64,000 nucleotides of DNA, taken from Saccharopolyspora_D taberi. Its GTDB lineage: Bacteria; Actinomycetota; Actinomycetes; Mycobacteriales; Pseudonocardiaceae. A program made the translations under genes and the position numbers. Position 1 is the first letter of the stretch; each line of letters opens with the position of its first letter. The stretch covers positions 96,875 through 160,874 of the forward strand of contig NZ_BAAAUX010000013.1 of assembly GCF_039534165.1 (NCBI RefSeq), read 5' to 3'. This document shows, piece by piece, positions 1 through 8,588 of this stretch. The notes under the pieces are model-generated. The model was not told the DNA's origin, ran no database searches, and was given only the letters and a program-made list of their open reading frames with translations.

Positions 1-280
1 GGCTGGCCCGCTTGTCGACCGGGTCGACAGTCCGCTCGACCAGGCCGTCGCGGACCAGCTGCGCGACGTGCCTGCTGATCGTCGACGGGTCCACGTGCAT
101 CGCCTCCGCGAGCGCGTTGGACCGCAACGGGCCGTCGGCCGCGAGCCGCTTGAGCATGATGAAGCTCGCGCGGTCCGCGCCGATCCGAGCGGCGTGCATG
201 TCCACGTGGCTGGACAGCCTCCCGAGCCTGCCCAGCGCCTCGGCCACGCCGCCGACGCCGGCCAGCAGGTCCGCGTCCAA
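1..280 (-). CDS. MarR-family transcriptional regulator (3' end outside window)
   Basis: Only the N-terminal 93 residues or so are present; the gene reads leftward off the window. It shows a MarR fold: an N-terminal helix, then the winged helix whose recognition helix reads DPSTISRHVAQLVRDGLVER, then the wing start DPVDKRAS. The TTG start is chosen because GGGGGA lies 7 nt upstream and no ATG or GTG occurs before an upstream in-frame stop. It diverges from the dikinase-like gene at 501, so it probably controls itself and that gene through the palindrome at 331-350. MarR proteins are usually ligand-responsive dimeric repressors; the ligand cannot be read from sequence. Confidence 0.75.
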   Translation of the reverse strand, partial: MDADLLAGVGGVAEALGRLGRLSSHVDMHAARIGADRASFIMLKRLAADGPLRSNALAEAMHVDPSTISRHVAQLVRDGLVERTVDPVDKRAS

Positions 281-330
281 CTCAAGTCCCCCGACCCCAG
301 TGCGGTCCGCCGAAGCGATGCCCTTGTTTG

Positions 331-350
331 CGGCAACCAACTAGTTGCCG
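331..350. promoter_or_regulatory. Palindrome, candidate MarR operator
   Basis: CGGCAAC (331-337) is mirrored by GTTGCCG (344-350), and a perfect 10-bp palindrome CAACTAGTTG lies inside at 338-347. It sits in the divergent space between the MarR gene and the gene at 501. Operator function is inferred from position and symmetry. Confidence 0.45.
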
Positions 351-436
351 GGCACAAGCATGCATCGGCCATCCCGGCCCGGCAACCAGGTTTTCTGTGC
401 GCTCGACCACGAGCGGAACAAGTAATTCAACGCACG

Positions 437-466
437 TTGATTTGACGGCAACCGGCGCGCTACCTT
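437..466 (+). promoter_or_regulatory. Possible promoter of the dikinase-like gene
   Basis: TTGATT (437-442) and TACCTT (461-466) are 18 bp apart, 35 bp ahead of the ATG at 501, whose ribosome site is GGGAGG. No experimental support. Confidence 0.3.
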
Positions 467-500
467 TCCAGCAGGACACCGAAGTCCCCGGGAGGCGGCC

Positions 501-3098
501 ATGAGCACGCTCGACACCGAAGTCCTGCTCGACCTCGCCGCGGTCGACGCGGACATGGGCGAACTCGTCGGCGGCAAGGCCGCCAACCTCGGCGAGCTGC
601 TGGCCGCCGGAGCCGCGGTCCCGCCCGGCTTCTGCCTCACCACCCGCTGCTACGACGAGGTCTGCGCGCCCGCGGTCGCCGAGCTGCTGCCCGGCCTGCC
701 CGGCACCGCGCCGGAGATCCGCGACCGGCTCGCGCGGGCCGAGCTCCCCGCCGCGCTGGCCGACGCCGTCACCGCCGCCTACGCCCGGCTCGGCACCGAC
801 GTGCCGGTCGCGGTCCGCTCCTCGGCCACCGCCGAGGACCTGCCGCACGCCAGCTTCGCCGGCCAGCAGGACACCTACCTCAACGTGATCGGCCCGGACC
901 AGCTGCTCACCGCGGTCCGGCACTGCTGGAGTTCACTGTGGACGGACCGGGCGGTCGCCTACCGGGACGCCAACGGGATCGACCACCGCGCGGTGCGGCT
1001 GGCGGTGGTCGTGCAGCGGATGGTCGACGCCGAGGTCTCGGGCGTGCTGTTCACCGCCAACCCGGTCACCGGCCGCCGCGGCGAGGCCGTCATCGACGCC
1101 AACACCGGCCTCGGCGAGTCGGTGGTGTCCGGCGCGGTGAACCCGGACCACTTCGTCGTCGACACCGCCACCGGCTCGGTGCTCTCCCGGGAACCGGGCG
1201 AGAAGACCGTCAGCGTCCGCCCCGCCCCCGGCGGCGGCACGCGGACCGTCGCGGGCGATGGCGGGCTGTCGCTGGACGACGACCAGCTGCGGGCGCTGGC
1301 GGCGGCCGGGGAGAAGGCCGAGAGCCACTTCGGCGCGCCGCAGGACGTCGAGTGGGCGATCGACGCCGAGGGCGTGCCGTGGCTGACCCAGTCGCGGCCG
1401 ATCACCACGCTCTTCCCGCTGCCGCAGGAAAAGCTCGACGACCTGCGGGTCTACTTCTCGGTCAACGTCGCGCAGGGCGTCTACCGGCCGATCACGCCGA
1501 TGGGCGCCGCGGTGATGCGCACGGCCGCGCGCGGGTTCATGCGCCGGGCCGGGCTCCCGGTCGACCAGGACTCGCCGCCGATGTGGCGGCAGGTCGACGG
1601 CTGGCTGTTCTTCGACGTCGGCGGGGTGGTCCGGCACCCGCTGGGACGCCGGATCTTCCCGAAGCTGCTGGCGATGATGGAAGCCCGGACCGGCCGGGTC
1701 CTCGCCCGCCTGCTCGACGACCCCCGGCTCGCGGTCGGCCGCCGCTCGCCGTGGCCGCTGGTGCGCAGGCTCGCCGGGATCGCCCTCCGGCTCCGCGCGC
1801 CGGTCGCCGTCGCGCGCACGCTCGCCCGCCCGGACACCGCCCGCGAGCACGCCTTCGGCATCGCCCGCGAGATCCGCGCGGAGCTGGCGCGACCGCACCC
1901 CGCGACGACCCGGGCGGCGTTGGAGTCCGCGCGCTGCGCGCTGGAGGACGTCGTCACGCCGAGGCTCGCCCCGCTGGTGCCGAAGCTGTTCACCGGGATC
2001 GTCCTCAGCCGCCTGATGCCGTCGATCCTCGGGCCGGAGGTGTCGGCGGAGGAGGCGCAGATCGTGCTGCGCGGCATCCCGCACAACGTCACCACCGAGA
2101 TGGACCTGGAGCTGTGGCGGCTGGCGCAGCAGGTCGGCGACGCCGACGACCTGGCCACCGCCTACCGCGACGGCACCCTGCCGCCTTCTGTCCAAAGTGG
2201 ACTTGAGGCGTTCTTCGCCGAGCACGGGCACCGCGCGGTCGCCGAGATCGACGCCGGGATGCCGCGCTGGGCGGAGGATCCGCGGCAGGTCTTCGACCTG
2301 ATCGGGAACTACGTCCGCACCGCGGCGACCGGCCATTCGGCCGAGGAGCAGTACCTGCGAGGAGTCCGCGAGGCCGAGGCGAAGGCCGAGGAGATCGTCG
2401 GCAGGCTCGGCCCGGTCCGCGCCCGGATCGCGGCGTTCACGATGAACCGGGTGCGCGCGATCGTCGGCATCCGGGAGATGCCGAAGTTCTGCCTGGTGCT
2501 GGGAATCGCGCACGCCCGGCGCGAACTCCTCGCCGTGGGGGCGGATCTGGCCGCGGCGGGCCGGCTCGACCGCGCCGAGGACGTCTTCTTCCTCGACTTC
2601 GACGAGGCGGAGCGGGCCGTCGGCGGTGCCGACCAGCGGGCGCTGGTCGCGCAGCGGCGCGAGGTGCACGAGCGGGAGCTGCGCCGCAGGCACCTGCCCC
2701 GGCTGCTGCTCTCCGACGGCACCGAGCCGGAGGCGACGATGCCCGCCGAGACCGTTCCGGGCGCGCTGTCCGGGACCTCCGCGTCGGCGGGCACGATCAC
2801 CGGCACCGCGAAGGTGGTGCGCGATCCGGTCGGCGCGCGGCTGGAGCCCGGGGAGATCCTGGTGGCTCCGTCCACCGATCCCGGCTGGACACCGCTGTTC
2901 CTGACCGCGGGCGGGCTGGTCATGGAGATGGGCGGGCCGAACTCGCACGGCGCGACGGTCGCCCGCGAGTACGGGATCCCGGCGGTGGTCGCCGTGCCGG
3001 ACGCGACGACCACGATCCGCACCGGGGACCGGATCACCGTGGACGGTTCGGCCGGCCTGGTGCACCTCCCCGAGCACGACGACGGCCCCCGCCGCTGA
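501..3098 (+). CDS. PEP synthase / rifampicin-phosphotransferase-like dikinase
   Basis: 865 residues with three-domain dikinase architecture. The N-terminal ATP-grasp domain (about 1-310) has VGGKAANLGEL, AVRSSATAEDLPHASFAGQQ and TQSRPIT. A variable central domain of about 450 residues follows. The C-terminal phosphohistidine domain (about 750-860) carries EMGGPNSHGATVAREYGIP with the swivelling His near residue 816. Length and order match rifampicin phosphotransferases (Rph), which lack the PEP/pyruvate-binding barrel of true PEP synthases. In Rph the His domain relays phosphate from ATP to the antibiotic. The substrate here is unproven, and I see no GGGGCTT...AAGGCCCC-type rifamycin-associated element upstream. 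It is divergent from a MarR gene, a typical setting for inducible detoxification. Confidence 0.8.
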   Translation: MSTLDTEVLLDLAAVDADMGELVGGKAANLGELLAAGAAVPPGFCLTTRCYDEVCAPAVAELLPGLPGTAPEIRDRLARAELPAALADAVTAAYARLGTDVPVAVRSSATAEDLPHASFAGQQDTYLNVIGPDQLLTAVRHCWSSLWTDRAVAYRDANGIDHRAVRLAVVVQRMVDAEVSGVLFTANPVTGRRGEAVIDANTGLGESVVSGAVNPDHFVVDTATGSVLSREPGEKTVSVRPAPGGGTRTVAGDGGLSLDDDQLRALAAAGEKAESHFGAPQDVEWAIDAEGVPWLTQSRPITTLFPLPQEKLDDLRVYFSVNVAQGVYRPITPMGAAVMRTAARGFMRRAGLPVDQDSPPMWRQVDGWLFFDVGGVVRHPLGRRIFPKLLAMMEARTGRVLARLLDDPRLAVGRRSPWPLVRRLAGIALRLRAPVAVARTLARPDTAREHAFGIAREIRAELARPHPATTRAALESARCALEDVVTPRLAPLVPKLFTGIVLSRLMPSILGPEVSAEEAQIVLRGIPHNVTTEMDLELWRLAQQVGDADDLATAYRDGTLPPSVQSGLEAFFAEHGHRAVAEIDAGMPRWAEDPRQVFDLIGNYVRTAATGHSAEEQYLRGVREAEAKAEEIVGRLGPVRARIAAFTMNRVRAIVGIREMPKFCLVLGIAHARRELLAVGADLAAAGRLDRAEDVFFLDFDEAERAVGGADQRALVAQRREVHERELRRRHLPRLLLSDGTEPEATMPAETVPGALSGTSASAGTITGTAKVVRDPVGARLEPGEILVAPSTDPGWTPLFLTAGGLVMEMGGPNSHGATVAREYGIPAVVAVPDATTTIRTGDRITVDGSAGLVHLPEHDDGPRR

Positions 3099-3111
3099 GG
3101 CGAGGGCCGTC
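3081..3111. terminator. Bidirectional hairpin between convergent genes
   Basis: GACGGCCC (3081-3088) pairs with GGGCCGTC (3104-3111), enclosing the stop codon of the upstream gene. It lies between two convergent genes and has no U-tract, as is common in actinobacteria. Confidence 0.5.
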
Positions 3112-3124
3112 GGGAGACCGCGGG

Positions 3125-3817
3125 TCAGAGGTTCAGGTCGCCACCGAGGGGGCCGTTGCTGACCACGTCGCCCACGGCGCGGGCCGGGTCGGGCAACGCG
3201 CCACCGGTCACCGAGCCGATCGCCTCGACCGGGTTCGCGGCGGTCCGCGGTCCCGGGTTGTTCAGCGCGTCGCCGACCAGCGGGGTGCTGCCGTTGGAGT
3301 CGAGCACGGTCCGCAGCGGGCTGCCGACGGCGCCGCCCAGCGGGGAACCGCCGCCGTCGCCGAGCAGCGGGTCCACCACGTCGTTGACCGGGAGGGCTCC
3401 GGACCGGCCGGTGGGCAGGTTCGGACCGGCGGGGATGACGTCTCCGATGACGTCCACCGGTGCGCCGCGCGGGGTGATCCGGTCGACGACCGGGTCGACC
3501 ACCTTGCCCGCCGGACCGCCCTGGACGAGGTCACCGGCCGTTTCCACCAGCGCCGACGCGTCGGCGCGCGGCTGCGTCGGCGCGGGTGCGGGTACAGGTG
3601 CGGGTGCGGGTGCGGGTTCGGGCAGGACCTCGCCGACCGTCCGCACGCCGGAGTGCACGGTGCCCGCGAGGTGGTACGCGGTGTCCGCGACGCTGTTGTC
3701 GACGGGCAGTTCGCGGGGGAGTTCCGGGATCTCGGCGGCGGTGGCGGTGCCGGCGAAGCCGACAGCGCCCGCGCCACCGGCCAGCACGGCGGCCGCGGCG
3801 GTCAGGGTGCGTTTCAT
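3125..3817 (-). CDS. Secreted Pro/Ala/Gly-rich hypothetical protein
   Basis: 230 residues. The start at 3817 (MKRTLTAAAAVLAGGAGAVG) is preferred over the longer ORF because AAGGAG sits 8-9 nt upstream and a Sec signal peptide begins there, with likely cleavage after TATAA. The mature part has a short (APAP)n linker near residues 66-80, then low-complexity Gly/Pro/Val-rich sequence. There is no membrane anchor, catalytic motif or sorting signal. It resembles small exported proteins common in Pseudonocardiaceae, but I recognise no family. It is convergent with the dikinase-like gene and shares its hairpin terminator. Confidence 0.65.
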   Translation of the reverse strand: MKRTLTAAAAVLAGGAGAVGFAGTATAAEIPELPRELPVDNSVADTAYHLAGTVHSGVRTVGEVLPEPAPAPAPVPAPAPTQPRADASALVETAGDLVQGGPAGKVVDPVVDRITPRGAPVDVIGDVIPAGPNLPTGRSGALPVNDVVDPLLGDGGGSPLGGAVGSPLRTVLDSNGSTPLVGDALNNPGPRTAANPVEAIGSVTGGALPDPARAVGDVVSNGPLGGDLNL

Positions 3818-3981
3818 CGCCTTAGCTCCTTTCTGCACAGGCTGGATCCTGTGCGCATCGCCGGAGATTACGGAGCGATCAACGAACACGATTCAGCGAT
3901 CACACAAGGATGAAACCTAAACGGATCGTGATCAACATTCCGCCTTCGCGTCTCACTTTCGAGGGGTATCAGGAATTCTCG

Positions 3982-4797
3982 CTACTGTCCGAGCGCATCG
4001 GCTCGCGGCATCGGCCCCAACTGCCTCGCCTGGTCGGCGCGCAGCGACTCCACGGTGTCGGCGAATTCGGCGTAAGCCTCGTCCTCGCCGGAAAGCCGCC
4101 GGTAGCGGCCGACGCGCAGTTCGACCGACTCGTACTCGCGCTCCAGCGAGTCCGCGGTCCGCTGGAGCAGGACCCCGCGCTCGGCGAAGCGGGCGTGCCC
4201 GGCGAACGCGGCGGACAGCGCCACGGCCAGGCTGAGCAGCACCGCACCCCATCTGGCGTCCACAATGGACATCGAGATCGCGGTGACGCAGGCGGCCACG
4301 ATCGACCCGGCGACGACGACGCTCTGCAGCAGCCCGTCCCGCCTGCGGTGCCTGCGGGCCTCCGCGCGGTACCGGTCGATCACGTCGGGCAGGTGCGCCC
4401 GGTAGTGCTTGCGGACCCCGAGCAGATCGCCGGATCCGAATTCCTCAAGCAGGTGTTCCCGGTGGCCCTGCTCCAGCGCGCGCAGATCGAATTCCATCGC
4501 GCGAACTTTAAAGTGCTGGACGTATCCGAGCCGCGCCGACACCGCGATCGAAGCGAGCACGACCACGGCGGCGGCGGCCGTCACCGAGGACGGGCCGTAT
4601 AAGACGAATCCGGATATCGCCAGCACCGCCAGCAGCACGTTGACCGGGTACACCCAGATCAGCAGGAACCGCCGCACCAGACGGGCCCGGTACAGCTGCT
4701 CCGACCGCTCGGCGATCCGGCGTTCCCAGTCCTGCGCCCGCGGGTTCTCGGAGATCACACCGCCTCCGATGATTCCCGCGGCCTCCACTTGGTCCAT
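3982..4797 (-). CDS. DUF4231/SLATT-like multi-pass membrane protein
   Basis: 271 residues. The start is the ATG at 4797 (MDQVEAAGIIGGG) with GAAGGAT upstream; the ORF extends further upstream without a good ribosome site. A cytosolic N-terminal helix (RIAERSEQLYRARLVRRF) leads into two hydrophobic stretches (about 60-108). A charged helical segment follows, then a second hydrophobic pair (about 160-205) and a C-terminal coiled coil (LQRTADSLEREYESVELR). This organisation fits DUF4231/SLATT-type proteins, some of which act as membrane effectors of nucleotide-signalled conflict systems. No nucleotidyltransferase or SLOG partner is adjacent, so a defence role is only a possibility. Confidence 0.6.
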   Translation of the reverse strand: MDQVEAAGIIGGGVISENPRAQDWERRIAERSEQLYRARLVRRFLLIWVYPVNVLLAVLAISGFVLYGPSSVTAAAAVVVLASIAVSARLGYVQHFKVRAMEFDLRALEQGHREHLLEEFGSGDLLGVRKHYRAHLPDVIDRYRAEARRHRRRDGLLQSVVVAGSIVAACVTAISMSIVDARWGAVLLSLAVALSAAFAGHARFAERGVLLQRTADSLEREYESVELRVGRYRRLSGEDEAYAEFADTVESLRADQARQLGPMPRADALGQ

Positions 4798-5054
4798 CGC
4801 GTTGATCCTTCCGGCGTCTGCAGTGCATCGAAGTAGCCGCGGCGGGCCGCCGACAATCGGCCGCCAGGGTGATGGTCGGGCGCTCGGCGCGAGCGGAATC
4901 TCGCCGCACTGGCGACTACCTGGGGGCTGCCACTCTGGCAGCGTCGGCACCGGCACCGGAAATCGAAGTGGGATGCAACCCCATTCATCACCCATCCGTA
5001 TGAAGTTCTGGCATCCCTTCTCCCACCGAGAGAGTGAATTCCTTGAGGGTCATC

Positions 5055-6941
5055 ATGCGACGGTTCCGGCGCGTCTGCCTGTTCGGCCTCCTCGGCCTGG
5101 TGCTCGCCTGCACGGGTGCGTTCGCGGTCGGCTACGCGGTCTGGGAGGTGCCCGACCCGCAGGTCGTCGCCGACGGCACGCAGCAGTCGATCGTGCTGAC
5201 CTACGCCGACGGCGGCGAGATGACCCGGATCGTCCCCGACTCCGGAAACCGCACCATGATCAGGGATCTGGACGAGGTCTCGCTGCCGATGCGCAACGCG
5301 ACCCTGGCCGCGGAGGACGCTTCCTTCTACACCAACGGCGGTTTCGACCCGCTGGGCATCGCGCGGGCGGCGTACGCGCAGGCCACCAACAGCCCCGGTG
5401 GCGGATCGACCATGACCCAGCAGTACGTCAAGCTCGCCACCGGCGACGACGAGCACACCTACACGCGCAAGTTCAAGGAAATCGTGCTCGCGGCCAAGAT
5501 GACCAACCAGCTGCCCAAGGACGAGATCTTCAAGGCATACCTCAACACCGCGTACTACGGCCGCGGCGCGTGGGGCATCCACGCCGCCGCCAACGCCTAC
5601 TTCGGCAAGCTCCCGCGCGATCTCGACTCGTCGGAATCCGCTGTCCTGGCGGGAATGGTGCAGAAACCGGTGGAGAACGACCCGCGGGTCAACCCGGCCG
5701 CGGCCGAGAAGCGCTGGACCTACGTCGCCGACCAGCTGCTGGCGAACCGGCTGATCGCCCCGGCCGAACGGGACGGGATGCGGATTCCCGCCACCAGGGA
5801 ACGGTTCGCGTGGCGGGGCGAGCAGATGTCCGGGCCGCTGTACCACATCCGCGAGCGGGTGCTCGAAGAACTGGAGCGGGCCGGGATCAGCTCGCAGGAC
5901 CTGCACCGCAACGGCAACACGATCGTCACCAGCATCGACCGCGACGCGCAGCGGGCCGCCGAGGAGGCGGTCGCGGAGATGAACCGCGACCAGCCGCAGA
6001 ACCTGCGCTCCGCGCTGGTCGCGATCGAGCCCGCGACCGGCGGAATCCGCGCCTACCACAGCGGGGACCGGCAGATCGGCGGCTTCGACTGGGCCAGGGC
6101 GGCGCAGTCGCCGGGCGCGGCGATCCAGCCGTTCGTCGCCGCCGCCGGACTGATGCGGGGCCACGGGCTCGACGAGACCTACAACGGCGGTTCACCGCAG
6201 GAGATCCAGGGCGCGACCTACCGCAACTCCGGGCCGGGATGCGCCGAGCGGTGCACGGTCCGCGCGGCGATGACCGAGTCCGCGGAGACCGCTTTCGTGA
6301 ACATGGCGGCGAAATTCGGTCCGGTGGCGGTGGTCGACGCCGCGCGCCGGGCGGGTCTGGACCTCGACGTCGGCGACTCCGCGCCGGGTCTCGCCGCCGG
6401 GACGGGCGACTACCCGGCGAGCACTGTCGGCGTCGCTCGCGGCTACGCGACGCTGGCCGCGGGCGGTGTGGTGCGCGAGCCGCACTTCGTGCGGAAGGTG
6501 TTGGACAGCAACGGAAACGAGGTCCGGTCGTTCGATTCCCCCGCGTACGACGCGTTTTCCCGCGACCACGCCGAGAGCGAGCAGGTGGCCGCCGACGTCA
6601 CCGAGTCCCTGCGCTGGGGAGCCGCGGAGGGCGGGGTGTCGATCCCGGACCGGCCGCTGGCGGTCAAGACCGGGATCGCGCAGTTCGGCGGCTCGCCGGA
6701 CAAGGCGCTCACGGCGTGGACCGCCGGATACACGCCGCAGATCGCCGCGGCGGTGTCGATCAGCGCCAGCGACGCCGGGGGCAGGCCGCAACCGATGCTC
6801 CGGACCGGGGACAGGCTGCCGAGCGGGATCTGGGAGCGGTTCATGGAGGCGTACCTGCGGGACAAGCCGGTCGAGCACTTCCCCGAGCGCACGCCGGTCA
6901 CCAGTTACGCACCTCGTGCGCCCATGCCCGTAGACCGGTGA
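5055..6941 (+). CDS. Class A penicillin-binding protein with degenerate transpeptidase site
   Basis: 628 residues from the ATG at 5055, which has GAGGG 5 nt upstream; a GTG at 5034 is an alternative. An N-terminal signal anchor is followed by a GT51 transglycosylase domain (about 65-230) with EDASFYTNGGFD, GGGSTMTQQYVKL, KFKEIVLAAKM and YLNTAYYGRGAWGI. The transpeptidase domain begins near 300. Its SxxK motif, normally PGSxxKPF, reads PGAAIQPF: Ser is Ala (355) and Lys is Gln (358). SxN reads SAE (409-411); KTG survives at 538-540. The protein should therefore polymerise glycan but not crosslink by the usual Ser chemistry. Its 3' end overlaps the convergent MarR gene by 44 bp. Confidence 0.85.
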   Translation: MRRFRRVCLFGLLGLVLACTGAFAVGYAVWEVPDPQVVADGTQQSIVLTYADGGEMTRIVPDSGNRTMIRDLDEVSLPMRNATLAAEDASFYTNGGFDPLGIARAAYAQATNSPGGGSTMTQQYVKLATGDDEHTYTRKFKEIVLAAKMTNQLPKDEIFKAYLNTAYYGRGAWGIHAAANAYFGKLPRDLDSSESAVLAGMVQKPVENDPRVNPAAAEKRWTYVADQLLANRLIAPAERDGMRIPATRERFAWRGEQMSGPLYHIRERVLEELERAGISSQDLHRNGNTIVTSIDRDAQRAAEEAVAEMNRDQPQNLRSALVAIEPATGGIRAYHSGDRQIGGFDWARAAQSPGAAIQPFVAAAGLMRGHGLDETYNGGSPQEIQGATYRNSGPGCAERCTVRAAMTESAETAFVNMAAKFGPVAVVDAARRAGLDLDVGDSAPGLAAGTGDYPASTVGVARGYATLAAGGVVREPHFVRKVLDSNGNEVRSFDSPAYDAFSRDHAESEQVAADVTESLRWGAAEGGVSIPDRPLAVKTGIAQFGGSPDKALTAWTAGYTPQIAAAVSISASDAGGRPQPMLRTGDRLPSGIWERFMEAYLRDKPVEHFPERTPVTSYAPRAPMPVDR

Positions 6942-7359
6942 GGAATCCTTCGCGCTGTTCCGGGGAAAGTCCTTCCATGGCCCGCAGGATCGGCTGGGCG
7001 CGGGTCGCGACGAAGCCCTCCAGCGCGGCGCGGCGCTCCGGCGGCAGGGAAACGAGCGTGCGGCGCCGGTTGGCCGGATCTTCCCGCCGCTGAACCCAGT
7101 CCGCGCGGGCGAGGTCGCCGACGAGCTCGCTGGCGGTCGGCAGGGACACGCCCAGGCGGTGCGAGAGCTCGGTGACCGACAGCTCGTCGCCGGCGATCAG
7201 CTGCGTCAGCACCGCGCCGTGCCGCGCGGTCAGGCCGTGGGTGGTGAACGCCTCGCGCATCTCGGCGGGCATCTCGGAGTGCGCGCGGCGGAAGTAGGCG
7301 GCCAGCAGCGGCACCAGCCCCAGGAGTTCGGCGATCTCCTGCGCGTCTCGGTCGTTCAC
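6898..7359 (-). CDS. MarR-family transcriptional regulator
   Basis: 153 residues starting at the GTG at 7359; upstream sequence in the same frame is Arg-rich and unlike the family. The winged helix carries LSVTELSHRLGVSLPTASELVGDLARADWVQRREDPANRRR, with the DPANRRR wing typical of MarR. It is divergent from the P450 remnant at 7432, and a 29-bp near-perfect inverted repeat lies between them. The regulator therefore probably once controlled the oxygenase. It overlaps the 3' end of the PBP gene tail to tail. Confidence 0.85.
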   Translation of the reverse strand: MNDRDAQEIAELLGLVPLLAAYFRRAHSEMPAEMREAFTTHGLTARHGAVLTQLIAGDELSVTELSHRLGVSLPTASELVGDLARADWVQRREDPANRRRTLVSLPPERRAALEGFVATRAQPILRAMEGLSPEQREGFLTGLRAWAHEVRNW

Positions 7360-7393
7360 CAGCCCGAGTGTATTCGGGGTGCGTTCACCTTCA

Positions 7394-7422
7394 TTCCACT
7401 GCAACGGGAAACTGCATTGGAA
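7394..7422. promoter_or_regulatory. Inverted repeat, candidate MarR operator
   Basis: TTCCACTGCA (7394-7403) is mirrored by TGCATTGGAA (7413-7422) with 9 of 10 pairs and a 9-bp spacer. It lies between the MarR gene and the P450 remnant, immediately before the remnant's start codon. Confidence 0.6.
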
Positions 7423-7431
7423 GAAGCCGCC

Positions 7432-7688
7432 ATGAGCACATCCGCCCCTCCAGCGCTTCCCACCACGCGCACCGAAGATGTCCCTTCGACCCGCCCGCCG
7501 AGCTGGTGCGGGCTCCGGGCGGAGGAACCCCTCAGCCCGCTCGCCTACCCGGACGGGCACGTCGGCTGGCTGCCACGAGCCACGCCCTGGTCCGCTCGGT
7601 CCTGGCGGACAGCCCCTTCAGCGCGCGGGCCGAACTCGCGCACAACCCGATCTCCGGGTCGACCGCCCGGCGGGGGCGATCACGCTGA
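7432..7688 (+). pseudogene. Cytochrome P450 N-terminal remnant, frameshifted and truncated
   Basis: No single frame is intact, but switching frames reconstructs a bacterial P450 N-terminus. PFDPPAELVRA reads in one frame, EEPLSPLAYPDGHVGWL in the next, then ATSHALVRSVLAD and FSARAELAHNPISGS back in the first. This matches the start of CYP105-like P450s up to roughly residue 85. The oxygen-binding, ExxR and haem-Cys regions are absent, because the convergent LysR gene begins where the remnant ends. The start ATG at 7432 lies just after the MarR operator. At least two frameshifts and a large 3' deletion make a working product impossible. Confidence 0.7.
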
Positions 7689-8588
7689 CCCGCCCCCGGT
7701 CGCCTCGGCGCACGCGCGGGCGTAGGCGTGCACGAGCGGGCGCTGGTCGTCGGCCCGCCACGCGAGCGCGAGCCTGCTCGGGGACAGCCCGCGGACCGGG
7801 CGGGTCACCACGTCGCCCCGGGTCAGCAGTGGCGCGTTCCCGTTGGCCAGCAAGCAGATCCCGCGACCGTCGACCAGCGCCTCGTAGGTCTCGTCCGGAC
7901 TCGCGATCACGGCGCCGATGCGCGGGGTCCGCCCGCCCCGCGCATCGGTCGCGAGCCAGTAGTCGCGCAGCGGCCCGGCGCTGGGCGGGAGCGCGAGGAA
8001 CGGTTCGTCGAGCAGATCGGCGAAGTCGACGACCTCGCTCGTCGCCAGGCGGTGCCCTTCCGGCATCGCGACCAGCCGCGGTTCCTCGGCGACCAGGACG
8101 GTCCGGTACCGCTCCTGATCAGGGATCGGCAGCCACACGAACGCCACGTCGCTGGAGCCGTCGGCGAGCCCGGCGCTGGCGTCCTCCCAGCCGACCTGGC
8201 GCAGTTTCACCGCCGCGTCCGGGAAGGCGGCGGTGAACCGGGACCGGACGGCGGGCAGCAGCCCGCCGCGGCCGGGACTGGTGCTCATGCCCACCACGAT
8301 GGTCGACCGGTGCGCGGCCTTGACCCGCTCGACCTCGGCCAGCGCCGCGTCCCACTCGGCCAGCACCCGCCGGGCGTGCGGGAGCAGCGCGGTGCCGACC
8401 TCGGTGAGCCGCACCCGCTGCCGGTCCCGCTCGAACAGCGGCGCGCCGAGCTGGCGCTCCAGCATCCGGATCTGCTTGCTCAGCGCGGGCTGCGACACGT
8501 AGAGCCGCTCGGCGGCCCGGGTGAAGTGCAACTCCTCGGCGACCGCGGCGAAGTACCGCAGCTCCCGCCCGTGGACGTCCATAACCAT
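7680..8588 (-). CDS. LysR-family transcriptional regulator
   Basis: 302 residues. The N-terminal winged helix (RELRYFAAVAEELHFTRAAERLYVSQPALSKQIRMLERQLG) is canonical LysR. The type-2 periplasmic-binding-like effector domain follows from about residue 90 (TIVVGMSTSPGRGGLLPAVR). Adjacent ATGs at 8588 and 8582 are possible starts. A 15-bp palindrome with T-N11-A geometry covers the start codons, suggesting autoregulation and control of the divergent short-chain dehydrogenase at 8666. The co-inducer is unknown. Confidence 0.9.
   Translation of the reverse strand: MVMDVHGRELRYFAAVAEELHFTRAAERLYVSQPALSKQIRMLERQLGAPLFERDRQRVRLTEVGTALLPHARRVLAEWDAALAEVERVKAAHRSTIVVGMSTSPGRGGLLPAVRSRFTAAFPDAAVKLRQVGWEDASAGLADGSSDVAFVWLPIPDQERYRTVLVAEEPRLVAMPEGHRLATSEVVDFADLLDEPFLALPPSAGPLRDYWLATDARGGRTPRIGAVIASPDETYEALVDGRGICLLANGNAPLLTRGDVVTRPVRGLSPSRLALAWRADDQRPLVHAYARACAEATGGGSA

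Noticed and set aside
933..3077. 714-codon open frame on the minus strand inside the dikinase-like gene
   Set aside because: Arg/Gly/Asp-rich shadow typical of antisense GC-rich coding sequence; no ribosome site and the plus-strand gene has clear domain motifs.
4409..7093. 894-codon plus-strand frame across the DUF4231 and PBP genes
   Set aside because: Low-complexity Arg/Gly/Pro product spanning two real genes in other frames; shadow.
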